Part shown: positions 11,404 through 22,358 of the stretch, piece by piece
Layout: each line of letters starts with the position of its first letter
Numbering within the stretch: position 1 is the stretch's first letter
Assembly: GCA_030710605.1 (NCBI GenBank)
Contig: CP092877.1
Location: forward strand, 73,593,970 to 73,657,969
DNA: 64,000 nt
Source of the DNA: Cordylochernes scorpioides
Lineage: Eukaryota > Arthropoda > Arachnida > Pseudoscorpiones > Chernetidae
Direction: 5' to 3'
Position numbers and translations under genes: made by a program
The notes under the pieces: model-generated
Told to the model about the DNA's origin: nothing
Databases searched by the model: none
Seen by the model: only the letters and a program-made list of their open reading frames with translations

Positions 11404-11540
11404 CGAAACTATTATAGACGCGTATGATTCTTTTTAAAAATTAAACAATTTCTATTGTCCTTACTGCAATGGAAAAATTAATGAGAGGGCCTGGCTCATC
11501 AGTGGTGAACACTTTTTTGATAACAGATGGCGCGCTAATG
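11404..11540. mobile_element. MITE family M, left half
   Basis: CGAAACTATTATAGACGCGT is followed by 'tctattgtccttactgcaatgg' and the 'gggcctggctcatcagtggtgaac' centre. It then passes into the family's outer flank in reverse (AACAGATGGCGCGCTAATGC). The right arm is missing, which is best explained by a deletion between centre and flank. Confidence 0.65.
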
Positions 11541-11816
11541 CATCATAATATACCTCGCTTTGCGTCGTTTCGTTTTGCGTTTTTTTCAAAGTTGCGTCGT
11601 TGCTTAATTTTTACTGATTTTCAATGTGCGTCGTTAGATTTTCCAAGTTGCGTTGTTTTGGATTCGAGTCTTTAATTTTTTAATTTTTTTTTCCCTAAAA
11701 TATGGCAACACCTTTGTTTTTGATTGCGTCCTTCACATATTTTCGCTTTGCGTCGTTTCAATTTGCGTCGTGTTTTTTTGGAAGGTAACCTCGACGCAAA
11801 GCGAGGTATATGGGTG
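11541..11816. mobile_element. pogo/Tigger-type MITE P, copy 2
   Basis: Same family as 3781-4035 in the opposite order. The right end reads GCGAGGTATATGGGTG followed by TA (11817-11818). The left end is slightly altered (TATACCTCGCTTTGCGTCG). Confidence 0.75.
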
Positions 11817-12029
11817 TATTTTAAATTACTCACTAATAATATCTTTTATTTTCCTTATAGAAAACTATGTATAGATATATATTTAGAATATTTCGTTCAC
11901 TCTTTATTATATTTGTTTTATTTACCTTAGAAGAATGACCAGTTTTCTTTCGGGATTCTCCTAAGTAAATTTTCTGCCATACAATAGTAAAAAAGGAAAA
12001 GGTGAAGATATAGGCTGCCTGGCCGGTAT

Positions 12030-12300
12030 TCATATTTCTTGAAAAAAGATACCTTCGGCCAGTATAAATCTTTTTATTACCTTTTGACCTTTATTTTTGA
12101 CTCGTGCTTTAGATGTTGTACAAAATTTCGAATATCGCGTGAGAACGCCCTTAGAGCTTTAGAATAATTTTTAACGCCTTGCTAAATGTTTTAATTTTTG
12201 TTTGCTCCTGACGAGGACAAAAGCTTTTTGTCGAAACGTCGAAGTAATAAAAATATTTATACTGGCCGAAGTATCTTTTTTCAAGAAATAAGGAAAAGGT
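12030..12300. repeat. Family D repeat (hammerhead-bearing), inverted pair
   Basis: 'accttcggccagtataaatc' (about 12050) and its inverse 'atttatactggccgaagtatc' (about 12254) bracket a unit holding a hammerhead-like motif at 12204-12244. The sequence 'ttcttgaaaaaagat' is repeated in inverse outside them. Confidence 0.55.
12204..12244 (+). ncRNA. Hammerhead ribozyme motif, family D
   Basis: Core CTGACGA (12208-12214), an extra G, a 7-bp stem II GACAAAA/TTTTGTC (12216-12222 with 12226-12232), GAA (12233-12235), stem III ACGT (12236-12239) and cleavage base C at 12240. Core and stem II are excellent. Stem I pairs for only two bases (CT/AG) before mismatching, and there is an unpaired G at the base of stem II. 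It resembles Penelope-associated minimal type I motifs. Activity is uncertain. Confidence 0.6.
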
Positions 12301-12607
12301 ATCTTTTAATCGTACAATTAAAAGTTGCTGATGGCTTTCGCCATCTATCGGAATAAATATTGAATGCAGATAGCATAAAACCATCAGTAACCTTTCGTTG
12401 TACAATCTGGAGATGCCTTTTCTTAATTTATCTATCTGATCCCAGTATACTTTTGTACGCTTCTTTCCAGACAATATTGATTTAATAAAAAATTATTTTT
12501 TTTTTAAATATAGTAATACTATATTATTACCGATATAAATTATTAATATAGTATATTATATTAAGTTAATATAGCTTCCTTTAACCTATGACAATAAACC
12601 AAATATA

Positions 12608-13350
12608 AATAATACACACACATACAGCTTTATTACCACCACAGGTCTTATACAGATTCACCACAGGAATGAAGCATAGATAGAGCTCCTATACTCCAGG
12701 CAGCACAGAACCCAACAACAGCCTCCAGGTCCGACGTATGTCCAGTGGAACAGAATCCACCGTGTATAAGTTACCGTATCACTGAAAAGACGGATGTGGA
12801 ATCAGCCGCGTTCTAGTCTTCGCTTTCCTCATCCAAATGGACCACGACATTCGGCAATTCAATTAATCTCCTCTGAACGGTGACTGCGGTCTTGTAGAAT
12901 TTATATGAACCAAAGACCTTGATCAAACATCATTGTATTCATCCAGTTATATATAAGTTGACTATCGGATTGAGACAAAGATAAGTCACCCAAGAGTTCT
13001 CTGTTTCTCCAAGCAAAATCAACCAAAAATTATATGAATGAGTTCATGTTGTATTCTGCTATTACATACATCCCAAGTTATTTATTCCCACTCACAAAAG
13101 TACAAAGATAACAATAAATCAGCAGTAAAATAGAGGCAAAGAGAAGAGTTTCTTTTATTTATAAACGGTTGTACAAGTTTTCGGGAAAATCACCTTTCAA
13201 CGGATATATCTTGTATCAATACGTTGTACTCTTAGAAAGGCGTCTTGTACGAAAGCTTTTACAACCGGTCTTCAACACGGCTTTTCAGTGATACGCTAAC
13301 CTTTACGTATGCATGAAGGAATGTGTGGCCACTGGACATGTGTTGAACCT
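12608..13350. repeat. Inverted copy of family G and unassigned spacer
   Basis: 12608-12736 is the reverse complement of a 125-bp family G unit ('gctttattaccaccacaggt...cccaacaacagcctccagg'). The spacer 12737-13350 contains diverged motifs near 13150-13265 (plus strand TTTTCGGGAAAATCACC; 'cgaaagctttt') related to family E at 57272-57722. Confidence 0.6.
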
Positions 13351-13968
13351 GGAGGCTGTTGTTGGGTTCTGTGCTGACTGGAGTATAGGAGCTCTATCTA
13401 TGCTTTCTTTCTGTGGTGAATCTGTATAAGACCAGTGGTGTTAATAAAGCTGCGTGTGTGTATTCCAGTATTCCTGGAGGCTGTTGTTGGGTTCTGTGCT
13501 GACTGGAGTATAGGAGCTCCATCTATGCTTCCTTTCTGTGGGGAATCTCTATAAGACCGGTGGTCTTAATAAAGCTGTGTGTGTGTATTCCAGTATTCCT
13601 GGAGGCTGTTGTTGGGTTCTGTGCTGACTGGAGTATAGGAGCTCTATCTATGCTTCCTTTCTGTGGGGAATCTCTATAAGACCGGTGGTCTTAATAAAGC
13701 TGTGTGTGTGTATTCCAGTATTCCTGGAGGCTGTTGTTGGGTTCTGTGCTGACTAGAGTATAGGAGCTCCATCTATGCTTCCTTTCTGTAGTGAATCTGT
13801 ATAAGATCGGTGGTCTTAATAAAGCTGTGTGTGTATTCAAGTATTCCTGGAGGCTGTTGTTGGGTGCTGTGCTGCCTGGAGTATAGGAGCTCCATCTATG
13901 CTTCCTTTCTTTCTGTGGTTAATCTGTATAAGACCTATGACCTTAATAAAGCTGTGTGTGTGTACAAA
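13351..13968 (+). repeat. ~125-bp tandem array (family G), five units
   Basis: The unit start GGAGGCTGTTGTTGGGTTCT recurs at 13351, 13476, 13601, 13726 and 13849. Each unit has AATAAAGCTGTGTGTGTG near its end, so a polyadenylation-like signal repeats every 125 bp. With 12608-12736 it forms an inverted arrangement. Confidence 0.85.
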
Positions 13969-14371
13969 CGGTTTATAAATGGAATCAACTTTTGTCTCCG
14001 TCTTGTGATTTTTTGTCTTTTAACGAATAGAAAAATTACCATTGTTTGATATCTTTGTAGTTAATTATAACTGTTTTAGTGAGAAAATATTCTTGATAAA
14101 AAAATAACATCGGATAGTCGAAATGTTCAAATAAATAAAAATAATGAATTAAAAAAAACGTGAAAGGTAAATACAACGTGTGACAGGAAGAAAAGAGTGA
14201 TAAAAATATACAGCGATGGAGCAATCTCAGGGGAATAGGAAGGTGTGCTCAGTAAAGCGTGAAGCTCTCTACGGTTGGTTAAGTGGCGTCTATTCCTGTA
14301 GAGCTGTAATGGAGTTTTTTGTAGGAAGATATATCTCTCTCTAGCTCTGTTCTACCACGCCTAGTACCTAA
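13969..14371. other. unassigned stretch before satellite
   Basis: No gene recognised. 14230-14360 is less AT-rich and may be repeat-derived. Confidence 0.45.
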
Positions 14372-14893
14372 TACATGTGTAGATATGTAGTGTACTTACA
14401 GTACAAACTGTCACTACCCACCATGGCCTGGTACTACATGTGTAGACATGTGATGTACTTACAGTACAAGCTGTCACTACCCACCATGGCCTGGTACTAC
14501 ATGTGTAGACATGTGATGTACTTACAGTACAAGCTGTCACTACCCACCATGGCCTGGTACTACATGTGTAGACATGTGATGTACTTACAGTACAAGCTGT
14601 CACTACCCACCATGGCCTGGTACTACATGTGTAGACATGTGGTGTACTTACAGTACAAGCTGTCACTACCCACCATGGCCTGGTACTACATGTGTAGACA
14701 TGTAGTGTACTTACAGTACAAGCTGTTACTACCCACCATGGCCTGGTATTACATGTGTAGACATGTGGTGTACTTACAGTACAAGCTGTTACTACCCACC
14801 ATGGCCTGGTACTACATGTGTAGACATGTAGTGTACTTACAGTACAAGCTGTTACTACCCACCATGGCCTGGTATTACATGTGTAGACATGTG
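14372..14893. repeat. 63-bp satellite, array 1
   Basis: About 8.3 monomers; GTAGACATGTG recurs every 63 bp (for example 14442, 14505, 14568). Monomer landmarks are TGTACTTACAGTACAAGC, CTACCCACCATGGCCTGG and TACTACATGTGTAGACATG. Because 63 is divisible by three, several frames stay open without coding anything. The last 13 bp (14881-14893) form one half of the target duplication of the inserted half-LINE. Confidence 0.95.
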
Positions 14894-17208
14894 ACAATTT
14901 GACAATTAAAACATACTTTATTGACACTCGTCAATAGTTACATTCAATCAAGAATTAATGGGATTTACAGATTAGGGGGGGGGGGGGAGCATTTCGCTGA
15001 GTATGCGCAGGCCTTCACGCACAAAGGGATCCGAGCTCCGAGCGCGCTCAGATGCAGCGCTGACGATCCCGGCAAGAATGGTTCTCTTCTGAGTGGAGAG
15101 GCGCCTGAGGAGAGGTTCCCTATCGTCGGGGAAAATAATTGCCTCTACGATGTCACCCTCAGTGACTCCGATATCGGATAAAGTCTCCAAGTAGCGCTCA
15201 TCGCTTAATTCATAAATTATGTCATTTGCCTGGTCGTAGCAGGCATCAATGAATTCGGTTGACAGTGGAGGTGGAGGTGTCGCGATGTCCGGCGACGTCT
15301 TTTCCCCGTGGAGAGCGGGTGGTGTTGGCTTAGCAGGCCAAGGCGCAGGCAGTGTGGGTGTTGGAGGCACTGCTGGTGTTGTCCTGAGCTCGGCCTTGAC
15401 TTGTCCGAGGACCTTATATAAATTAGAGGTGTGTCCGGGCTTCAGGTCCAGAATTTGACCGATCAGGCCGACGAGGGCGTCGCACTGCGGAGGCGACAGG
15501 AGGGGTCCCTTCCTCTGCGCCTTGGTCCTCGAGGAGAGGAGGTCCAGGACCTCCTCCCGCCCAAGACCAAGGGCGTCCGTCTTAGCGAATGACACGCTGG
15601 GGAGCCCCTCGATGAAAGCATCGAGGTCGACTCTCGTAGAGTTTTTTTGCCGATGACGTGGAGGACGCAATGGTCTCCTCCACGATGGACATCTCCACGT
15701 CCTGTGTTGGGGCTGCAGGCCCGAGGGTCTCCTGGATGGGCGGAGGGCCACGCGGGGCAGCGAAGTCAGGTCGAGCGGGAGGCGTCGGCTCTGGATGACG
15801 CGGCGTCGCCGAGCGAGGGTCCACGGGATTCTTGGGTACCTGCAGGGACGGAGCAGGGATCACAGGTGGAGGGGCAGAAGGCGTCTCCTCCATAGGTAAG
15901 GCTGGGGCCGCTGGTGGAGATGGCCGAGGTGCGGATGGATGGAGCACAGCTCGGGCCATGGGAGGAGCGCTGCAAACCTCCATGGCTAGATTGGAGGGAG
16001 CTGGCGCAGGAGGCTGGGCTGCTGACCGCTGAGGCGGTGCAGAGGTGGTCGGTGGTGGGACGCCAGCAGGAGTGGTTGGTGGGGCCATTCTGGTGTTGTT
16101 GGACAGCCCTGCAAGCAGGGGGCAGATGGCTCTCCGATGCCCTTGTCCGTGGCACCTGGAACACCTGATGCCCGAGGATAGGTACGCAGGCCAGGCTTGG
16201 CCTTTGATGTTGATGTCGAGGCGGGTTGGAAGCCTCTCTATGGGTGATCCCCTCATGTAGGGTGATGAAGACGTCACGCCGGCCATCGACGTAGACGTAG
16301 GGGCCCGCCTTCATCTGCTTAGGGGCGATGGACGTAACCCGCCCAAATGGAGAGAGGGCGGTGATGACAGCAGAGTCCGCTACAAAGAAGGGGAGGTTAC
16401 CCACTGTAATCCTTTCCGCTCTTTTGCGGAAAGGGAATGCCCTGAGGAGTGTTCCCTCAACCTCGAGGCCCTCACTTATGAGGCGCTCGGCCAGGCCTCT
16501 GTTGGTTAGTCCCAGTAGCTGGTGGCCGTTCACCTTGGTGATCTGGATGACTCCGGCGGTTCCTCCGAGTTTCCTATCCAAAGCCCTAAGGTAGTGGAAG
16601 GGCTCAAGTTCGGGGCTGTGTTCGATATACACACAGTGTTCCTCGGAAGAGGACGCCTGCCGCGCCCTGGCATCCGCGATGTGAGCCCTGGTGGCCCTGA
16701 TTTCTTGGGCTCGGGGCACTGATCCCGCCGATGATTGAGGTCGGCGAATGGTCCTGGAAGCTCCGGCATTGGAGGAGGGTGTAGCCGCCGTAGGTGAATT
16801 CCCCGAGCCACGGCGCCTCTTCCTACCCTGGACGAGGGTAAATCCTTCCTCAGCTCCAGGATTCACCTCTTCTGTGATGTCAGCCCAGTTTCTCCGGACT
16901 TGAGCAGCGGCGTTAGAAGTTGGAATAGCCGCAAGGTCGACCGGCGCGGCAGAATTTGCATCCTGGCCGCCGGCGGGCGGATTTACATAGTTTTGATTTT
17001 TTCTCAAAACTATTGGAATTTCGTTCTGCAAATCTTGATTTGCGGATAATTCTGCACATGGTTGTGCTAGTGAGCCGTGCCTTACAGGCTTTTGCTCGGC
17101 TTTTGACGGGCTTTCAGCCCGTATAAAATTTGTCGCCATCCGCGACACTTTTCGCCCGCCAGAGGCGAAACACTCAGGAGCTCGCGCGACGCGTGGCCGC
17201 ACGGCCGA
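14894..17208 (-). mobile_element. gag-only non-LTR element (half-LINE), copy 1
   Basis: The element lies inside the 63-bp satellite with the 13-bp duplication GTGTAGACATGTG on both sides (14881-14893 and 17209-17221). On the minus strand it has a GC-rich 5' end (CTCGGCCGTGCGGCCACGCG), one ORF1-type frame, a C-rich run and a short 3' tail with AATAAA (plus strand 'actttattgacactcgtc'). There is no reverse transcriptase frame. It is GC-rich compared with its surroundings. Confidence 0.85.
14972..17139 (-). pseudogene. ORF1/gag-like protein with CCHC zinc knuckle, copy 1
   Basis: Start chosen at ATG 17139 (MATNFIRAESPSKAEQKPVR), the first Met inside the element; frame upstream of it belongs to the satellite. 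In order: basic/low-complexity N-terminus, RNWADITEEV block, an RNA-binding-like region (ITVGNLPFFVADSAVITALS ... VYVDGRRDVFITLHEG), a CCHC knuckle CSRCHGQGHRRAIC, a proline-rich linker and a conserved C-terminal region (GREEVLDLL, FIDACYDQANDIIYELSDE, SDIGVTEGDIVEAI). It is broken by an extra G near 16241 and an extra T in the T-run near 15646. ORF1 proteins bind the element RNA. Confidence 0.75.
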
Positions 17209-17914
17209 GTGTAGACATGTGGTGTGCTTACAGTACAAGCTGTCACTACCCACCATGGCCTGGTACTACATGTGTAGACATGTAGTGTACTTACAGTACA
17301 AGCTGTTACTACCCACCATGGCCTGGTACTACATGTGTAGACATGTGGTGTACTTACAGTACAAGCTGTCACTACCCACTATGGCCTGGTACTACATGTG
17401 TAGACATGTGGTGTACTTACAGTACAAGCTGTCACTACCCACCATGGCCTGGTACTACATGTGTAGACATGTGGTGTACTTACAGTACAAGCTGTCACTA
17501 CCCACCATGGCCTGGTACTACATGTGTAGACATGTGGTGTACTTACAGTACAAGCTGTCACTACCCACTATGGCCTGGTACTACATGTGTAGACATGTGG
17601 TGTACTTACAGTACAAGCTGTCACTACCCACCATGGCCTGGTACTACATGTGTAGACATGTGGTGTACTTACAGTACAAGCTGTCACTACCCACCATGGC
17701 CTGGTACTACATGTGTAGACATGTGGTGTACTTACAGTACAAGCTGTCACTACCCACCATGGCCTGGTACTACATGTGTAGACATGTGATGTACTTACAG
17801 TACAAGCTGTCACTACCCACCATGGCCTGGTACTACATGTGTAGACATGTAGTGTACTTACAGTACAAGCTGTCACTACCCACCAAGGCCTGGTACTACA
17901 TGTGTAGACATGTG
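17209..17914. repeat. 63-bp satellite, array 2
   Basis: About 11 nearly identical monomers between the two half-LINE copies. It begins and ends with the 13-bp word GTGTAGACATGTG that is duplicated at each insertion. Confidence 0.95.
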
Positions 17915-20129
17915 ACAATTTGACAATTAAAACATACTTTATTGACACTCGTCAATAGTTACATTCAATCAAGAATTAATGGGATTTACAGATTAGGGGG
18001 GGGGGGGAGCATTTCGCTGAGTATGCGCAGGCCCTCACGCACAAAGGGATCCGAGCTCCGAGCGCGCTCAGATGCAGCGCTGACGATCCCGGCAAGAGTG
18101 GTCTCTTCTGAGTGGAGAGGCGCCTGAGGAGAGGTTCCCTATCGTCGGGGAAAATAATTGCCTCTACGATGTCACCCTCAGTGACTCCGATATCGGATAA
18201 AGTCTCCAAGTAGCGCTCATCGCTTAATTCATAGATTATGTCATTTGCCTGGTCGTAGCAGGCATCAATGAATTCGGTAGACAGTGGAGGTGGAGGTGTC
18301 GCGATGTCCGGCGACGTCTTTTCCCCGTGGAGAGCGGGTGGTGTTGGCTTAGCAGGCCAAGGCGCAGGCAGTGTGGGTGTTGGAGGCACTGCTGGTGTTG
18401 TCCTGAGCTCGGCCTTGACTTGTCCGAGGACCTTATATAAATTAGAGGTGTGTCCGGGCTTCAGGTCCAGAATTTGACCGATCAGGCCGACGAGGGCGTC
18501 GCACTGCGGAGGCGACAGGAGGGGTCCCTTCCTCTGCGCCTTGGTCCTCGAGGAGAGGAGGTCCAGGACCTCCTCCCGCCCAAGACCAAGGGCGTCCGTC
18601 TTAGCGAATGACACGCTGGGGAGCCCCTCGATGAAAGCATCGAGGTCGACTCTCGTAGCGTTTTTTGCCGATGACGTGGAGGACGCAATGGTCTCCTCCA
18701 CGATGGACATCTCCACGTCCGGTGTTGGGGCCGCAGGCTCGCGACTCCCAGGTGTTTGCAGGGACGGAGCAGGGGTCACTGGTGGAGGGGCAGGAGGCGT
18801 CTCCTCCATAGGAAAGGCTGGGGCCGCTGGTGGAGATGGCCGAGGTGCGGATGAGTGGGAGCGCAGCTCGGGCCACGGGAGGAGCGCTGCAAACCTCCAT
18901 GGCTGGATTGGAGGGTGTCGGCGCAGGAGGCTGGGCTGCTGACCGCTGAGGCGGTGCAGGGGTGGTCGGTGGTGGGACGCCAGCAGGAGTGGTTGGTGGG
19001 GCCGTTCTGGTGTTGTTGGCCAGCCCTGCAAGCAGGGGGCAGATGGCCCTCCGATGCCCTTGTCCGTGGCACCTGGAACACCTGATGCCCGAGGATAGGT
19101 ACGCAGGCCAGGCTTGGCCTTTGATGTTGATGTCAAGGCGGGTTGGAAGCCTCTCGATGGTGATCCCCTCATGTAGGGTGATGAAGACGTCACGCCGGCC
19201 ATCGACGTAGACGTAGGGGCCCGCCTTCATCTGCTTAGGGGCGATGGACGTAACCCGCCCATATAGAGAGAGGGCCGTGATGACAGCAGAGTCCGCCACA
19301 AAGAAGGGGAGGTTACCCACTGTAATCCTTTCCGCTCTTTTGCGGAAAGGGAATGCCCTGAGGAGTGTTCCCTCAACCTCGAGGCCCTCACTTATGAGGC
19401 GCTCGGCCAGGCCTCTGTTGGTCCAGTCCCAGGAGCTGGTGGCCGTTCACCTTGGTGATCTGGATGACTCCGGCAGTTCCTCCGAGCATCCTGTCCAGTG
19501 CCCTAAGGTAGTGGAAGGGCTCCAGTTCGGGGCTGTGTTCGATGTACACACAGTGTTCCTCGGAGGAGGACGCCTGCCGCGCCCTGGCTTCCGCGATGTG
19601 TGCTCTGGTGACCCTGATCTCTTGGGCCCGCGGCACCGAACCCGCCGATGGTTGAGGTCGGCGAATGGTCGGTCCTAGAGCCTCCGGGATTGGAGGATGG
19701 TGCAGCCGCCGTAGGCGAATTTGCCGAGCCACGGCGCCTCTTCCTACCCTGGACGAGGGTAAATCCTTCCTCAGCTCCAGGATTCACCTCTTCTGTGATG
19801 TCAGCCCAGTTTCTCCGGACTTGAGCAGCGGCGTTAGAAGTTGGAATAGCCGCAAGGGTCGACCGGCGCGGCATAATTTGCATCCTGGCCGCCGGCGGGC
19901 GGATTTACATAGTTTTGATTTTACTCAAAACAATTGGAATTTCGTTCTGCAAATCTTGATTTGCGGATAATTCTGCACATGGTTGTGCAAGTGAGCCGTG
20001 CCTTACAGGCTTTTGCTCGGCTTTTGACGGGCTTTTAGCCCGTATAAAATTGGTCGCCATCCGCGACACTTTTCGCCCGCCAGAGGCGAAAAACTCAGGA
20101 GCACGCGCGACGCGTGGCCGCACGGCCGA
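17915..20129 (-). mobile_element. gag-only non-LTR element (half-LINE), copy 2
   Basis: Second head-to-tail copy at exactly the same monomer position as copy 1, with the same 13-bp duplication (17902-17914 and 20130-20142). It is very similar to copy 1 and is shorter mainly through a gap of about 100 bp in the proline-rich region. Ends are identical in structure to copy 1. Confidence 0.85.
17976..20060 (-). pseudogene. ORF1/gag-like protein with CCHC zinc knuckle, copy 2
   Basis: Start ATG at 20060 (MATNFIRAKSPSKAEQ). Same domain order as copy 1, with the intact CCHC knuckle CSRCHGQGHRRAIC near 19080. Its breaks differ from copy 1: shifts near 19860 (extra G), 19420, about 18855 and a base loss near 18097 that alters the last 40 residues. 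Regions broken in copy 1 (16241, 15646) are intact here, so the two copies decayed independently after they separated. Confidence 0.75.
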
Positions 20130-20442
20130 GTGTAGACATGTGGTGTACTTACAGTACAAGCTGTCACTACCCACCATGGCCTGGTACTACATGTGTAGAC
20201 ATGTGGTGTACTTACAGTACAAGCTGTCACTACCCACCATGGCCTGGTACTACATGTGTAGACATGTGGTGTACTTACAGTACAAGCTGTCACTACCCAC
20301 CATGGCCTGGTACTACATGTGTAGACATGTGATGTACTTACAGTACAAGCTGTCACTACCCACCATGGCCTGGTACTACATGTGTAGACATGTAGTGTAC
20401 TTACAGTACAAGCTGCCACTACCCACCATGGCCTGTATTTAG
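20130..20442. repeat. 63-bp satellite, array 3
   Basis: Five well-conserved monomers following half-LINE copy 2. Confidence 0.95.
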
Positions 20443-20720
20443 ACATGTGGTGTACTCACAATAAAAGCACAATCATAACCCACCATGGCCTTGCACTACA
20501 TGGGTAGACACGTAGTGTACTTAGAGTATAAGCAGTCGCCTTCTCCTACCCTCCACGGTTTAATATGACATTTGTAGATATGTGGTATACTTACACTAAA
20601 AAAGGGGGACTCTTTTACCCACCATGATTATCATGACCTGGTACCACATGGGTAGGCTTGCAGTTTACTTACAGTTCCACCCTATCCCTGCCATAATCCT
20701 CAATACCTGGTATCACAGCC
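20443..20720. repeat. Diverged edge monomers of the 63-bp satellite
   Basis: At least four units of increasing divergence. The one near 20618-20650 keeps CCACCATGATTATCATGACC, an insertion present in SINE S but lost from the homogenised monomers. This links the satellite to the SINE tail. Confidence 0.8.
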
Positions 20721-20758
20721 ATAGTATTATATTCCCCATGTTTTTAATTATTTTCCAA

Positions 20759-21259
20759 TCTATATATATATATATATATATAAATATGAATGTATGTGTG
20801 TCTGTCCTTTATGCCTGACCAAACCACTCATTGGAACGCCATGAAACTTTAAGAAGTTATTTAGTATAGTACTGGGAAGGTTTCTAGCAAATTAAATTTT
20901 TGAAATAACTTTTCGCCTAAAAATAAACAAGATAAATATTCTAATTTATCTGTTATAATTCAACAATCTGCCCTGAATATTATCATGATGATACGATGAT
21001 TTTGTAATGAAGAAAATTAGGAAAGACAAAATTCAGAATGACACGGCAATTTATTTGAGACAAGAATAATGATACAATTCCAAGGCAAGATACTATTCCT
21101 TTAACTTCCAATTACCGAGGGAACCAACTAATATTGATTTTATTCAACTTATCGAGTATTTTTAAAGGGACCGGGAAAAAAATGTTCACTTTATCGAGAG
21201 ATTCGTTAGACAAACCTTTACTCGGGTAAAACCCGGGCGAAGCCGGGTACGTCCTCTAG
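20759..21259 (+). mobile_element. Non-autonomous Helitron H, copy 1
   Basis: Starts TC|TATATATAT after an A. The 3' end has a 6-bp hairpin ACCCGG...CCGGGT (21231-21248), 7 bp, then CTAG (21256-21259) and T. This is the Helitron layout (5' TC, 3' hairpin then CTRR, insertion between A and T). No Rep/helicase is encoded. It carries a minus-strand fragment of the TRIM LTR near 21005-21070. Confidence 0.8.
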
Positions 21260-21459
21260 TGTTCTATAAAAAAACTCTGATCTCTATCAAGGTTTACATT
21301 TTTGTCTGTTTCTTAGGTCGACCTCTCATCAAGGTGTTTCCAAACTAATTATAGGCCTTGTATAAATGCAAGTTCGCACTTGCAGCAAACTCTACACTGA
21401 TACTTACAAAAATGTGTGAGCCCACTATAATGGAATACTCAAGTTTTCAAAGATATTTT

Positions 21460-22310
21460 TACGCTATGTATATATAACGTCCCTACTTTTCAACAAGGCT
21501 TTCAAACTCTTTTAGAACTCTCTATAGTGGCTCTCAACTGTCCATCAAGACCTATGAGATCTCTGAGCTTGCGGCCAGCCTCTCAGATGAAACCTCAGCA
21601 TGGAACTTCCTAGTCAACTGGTTCAACTCAGCAATCAAAACAGGACGCGAGTAAAAGGGCTTAGCAACTAGTTTATACTGGTGAGCTGGATTCCCCGGGT
21701 AGTTGGTGTTCTGTGCTTCATGGGTTATAAATATCTCTCTCTCAACATTTTCCCCACCTCAATCCTACATCTATGGTCAGCCTTCCAGACTCAACCTCAG
21801 CATGGAACTTCCTGATCAACTGGTTCAACTCAGCAATCAAAACAGGACGCGAATAAAAGCGCTCAACACTAATCCATACTGGTGAGCTGAATTCCCTGGG
21901 TAGTTGGTGTTCTGCGCTCCGGGAACCTGGGTTAAAAGTATGTTAATTATCAAATTGTCTCTCTCTCTTTGAGCTCTAAATAGCGGTTCAAGTGTCCATA
22001 AAGACCTACGAAATCTCTTTGAGCTCTCCATAAATGCTCAAAGTTCATTAAGGCTTCCAAAACATTTTGAGATTTCCCAAAGGCTCAACGACTCATCATG
22101 CAATCTCAGATCTCTTTAAGATCTCTATAGCGGCTTAATAGCTCATCTAGATTTCCAAATTCTTTTAAGATCTATAGCGGCTGAATTGTTCATGAAGACT
22201 TCCAAACTTTCTTTGAGCTCTCCATAGCTGCTCAAGAACTCATTACGACTTCAAAAATATGTTGAGAGCATTTTCTAAAGACGCTCAACCACTCATCAAG
22301 AGGTTCAAAC
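21460..22310. repeat. Degenerate ~57-bp tandem repeat with two 202-bp direct repeats
   Basis: Recurrent blocks read 'tttgagctctccatagctgctcaagaactcattaagacttccaaa' with heavy divergence. Embedded are two direct copies, 202 bp apart, of CCTCAGCATGGAACTTCCT...(21593 and 21795), each with AATCAAAACAGGACGCGA. The array runs almost to the start of the UBE2K-like gene. Confidence 0.6.
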
Positions 22311-22358
22311 AATTTCTGATCATTCTCCTGATCTCTCATTTGTTGGCCGGGCGGAACA

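Noticed and set aside
13140..13270. Hammerhead in the spacer between inverted family G units
   Set aside because: Family E-like words are present (CCCGAAAACTTGT on the minus strand), but the core and stem II are too degraded to call.
15249..19970. Plus-strand frames over the half-LINE copies
   Set aside because: They are shadows of the GC-rich minus-strand ORF1 frame, which carries the zinc knuckle and the conserved blocks.
14372..20442. CRISPR-like array
   Set aside because: The 63-bp units are contiguous with no unique spacers, and the DNA is eukaryotic.
14361..20446. Long frames on both strands made of repeated 21-residue units (for example ...CRHVVYLQYKLSLPTMAWYY...)
   Set aside because: They arise because the satellite period is 63 bp, a multiple of three, so any frame without a stop stays open. 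Several frames on both strands are open at once, and there is no start, domain or codon signal.
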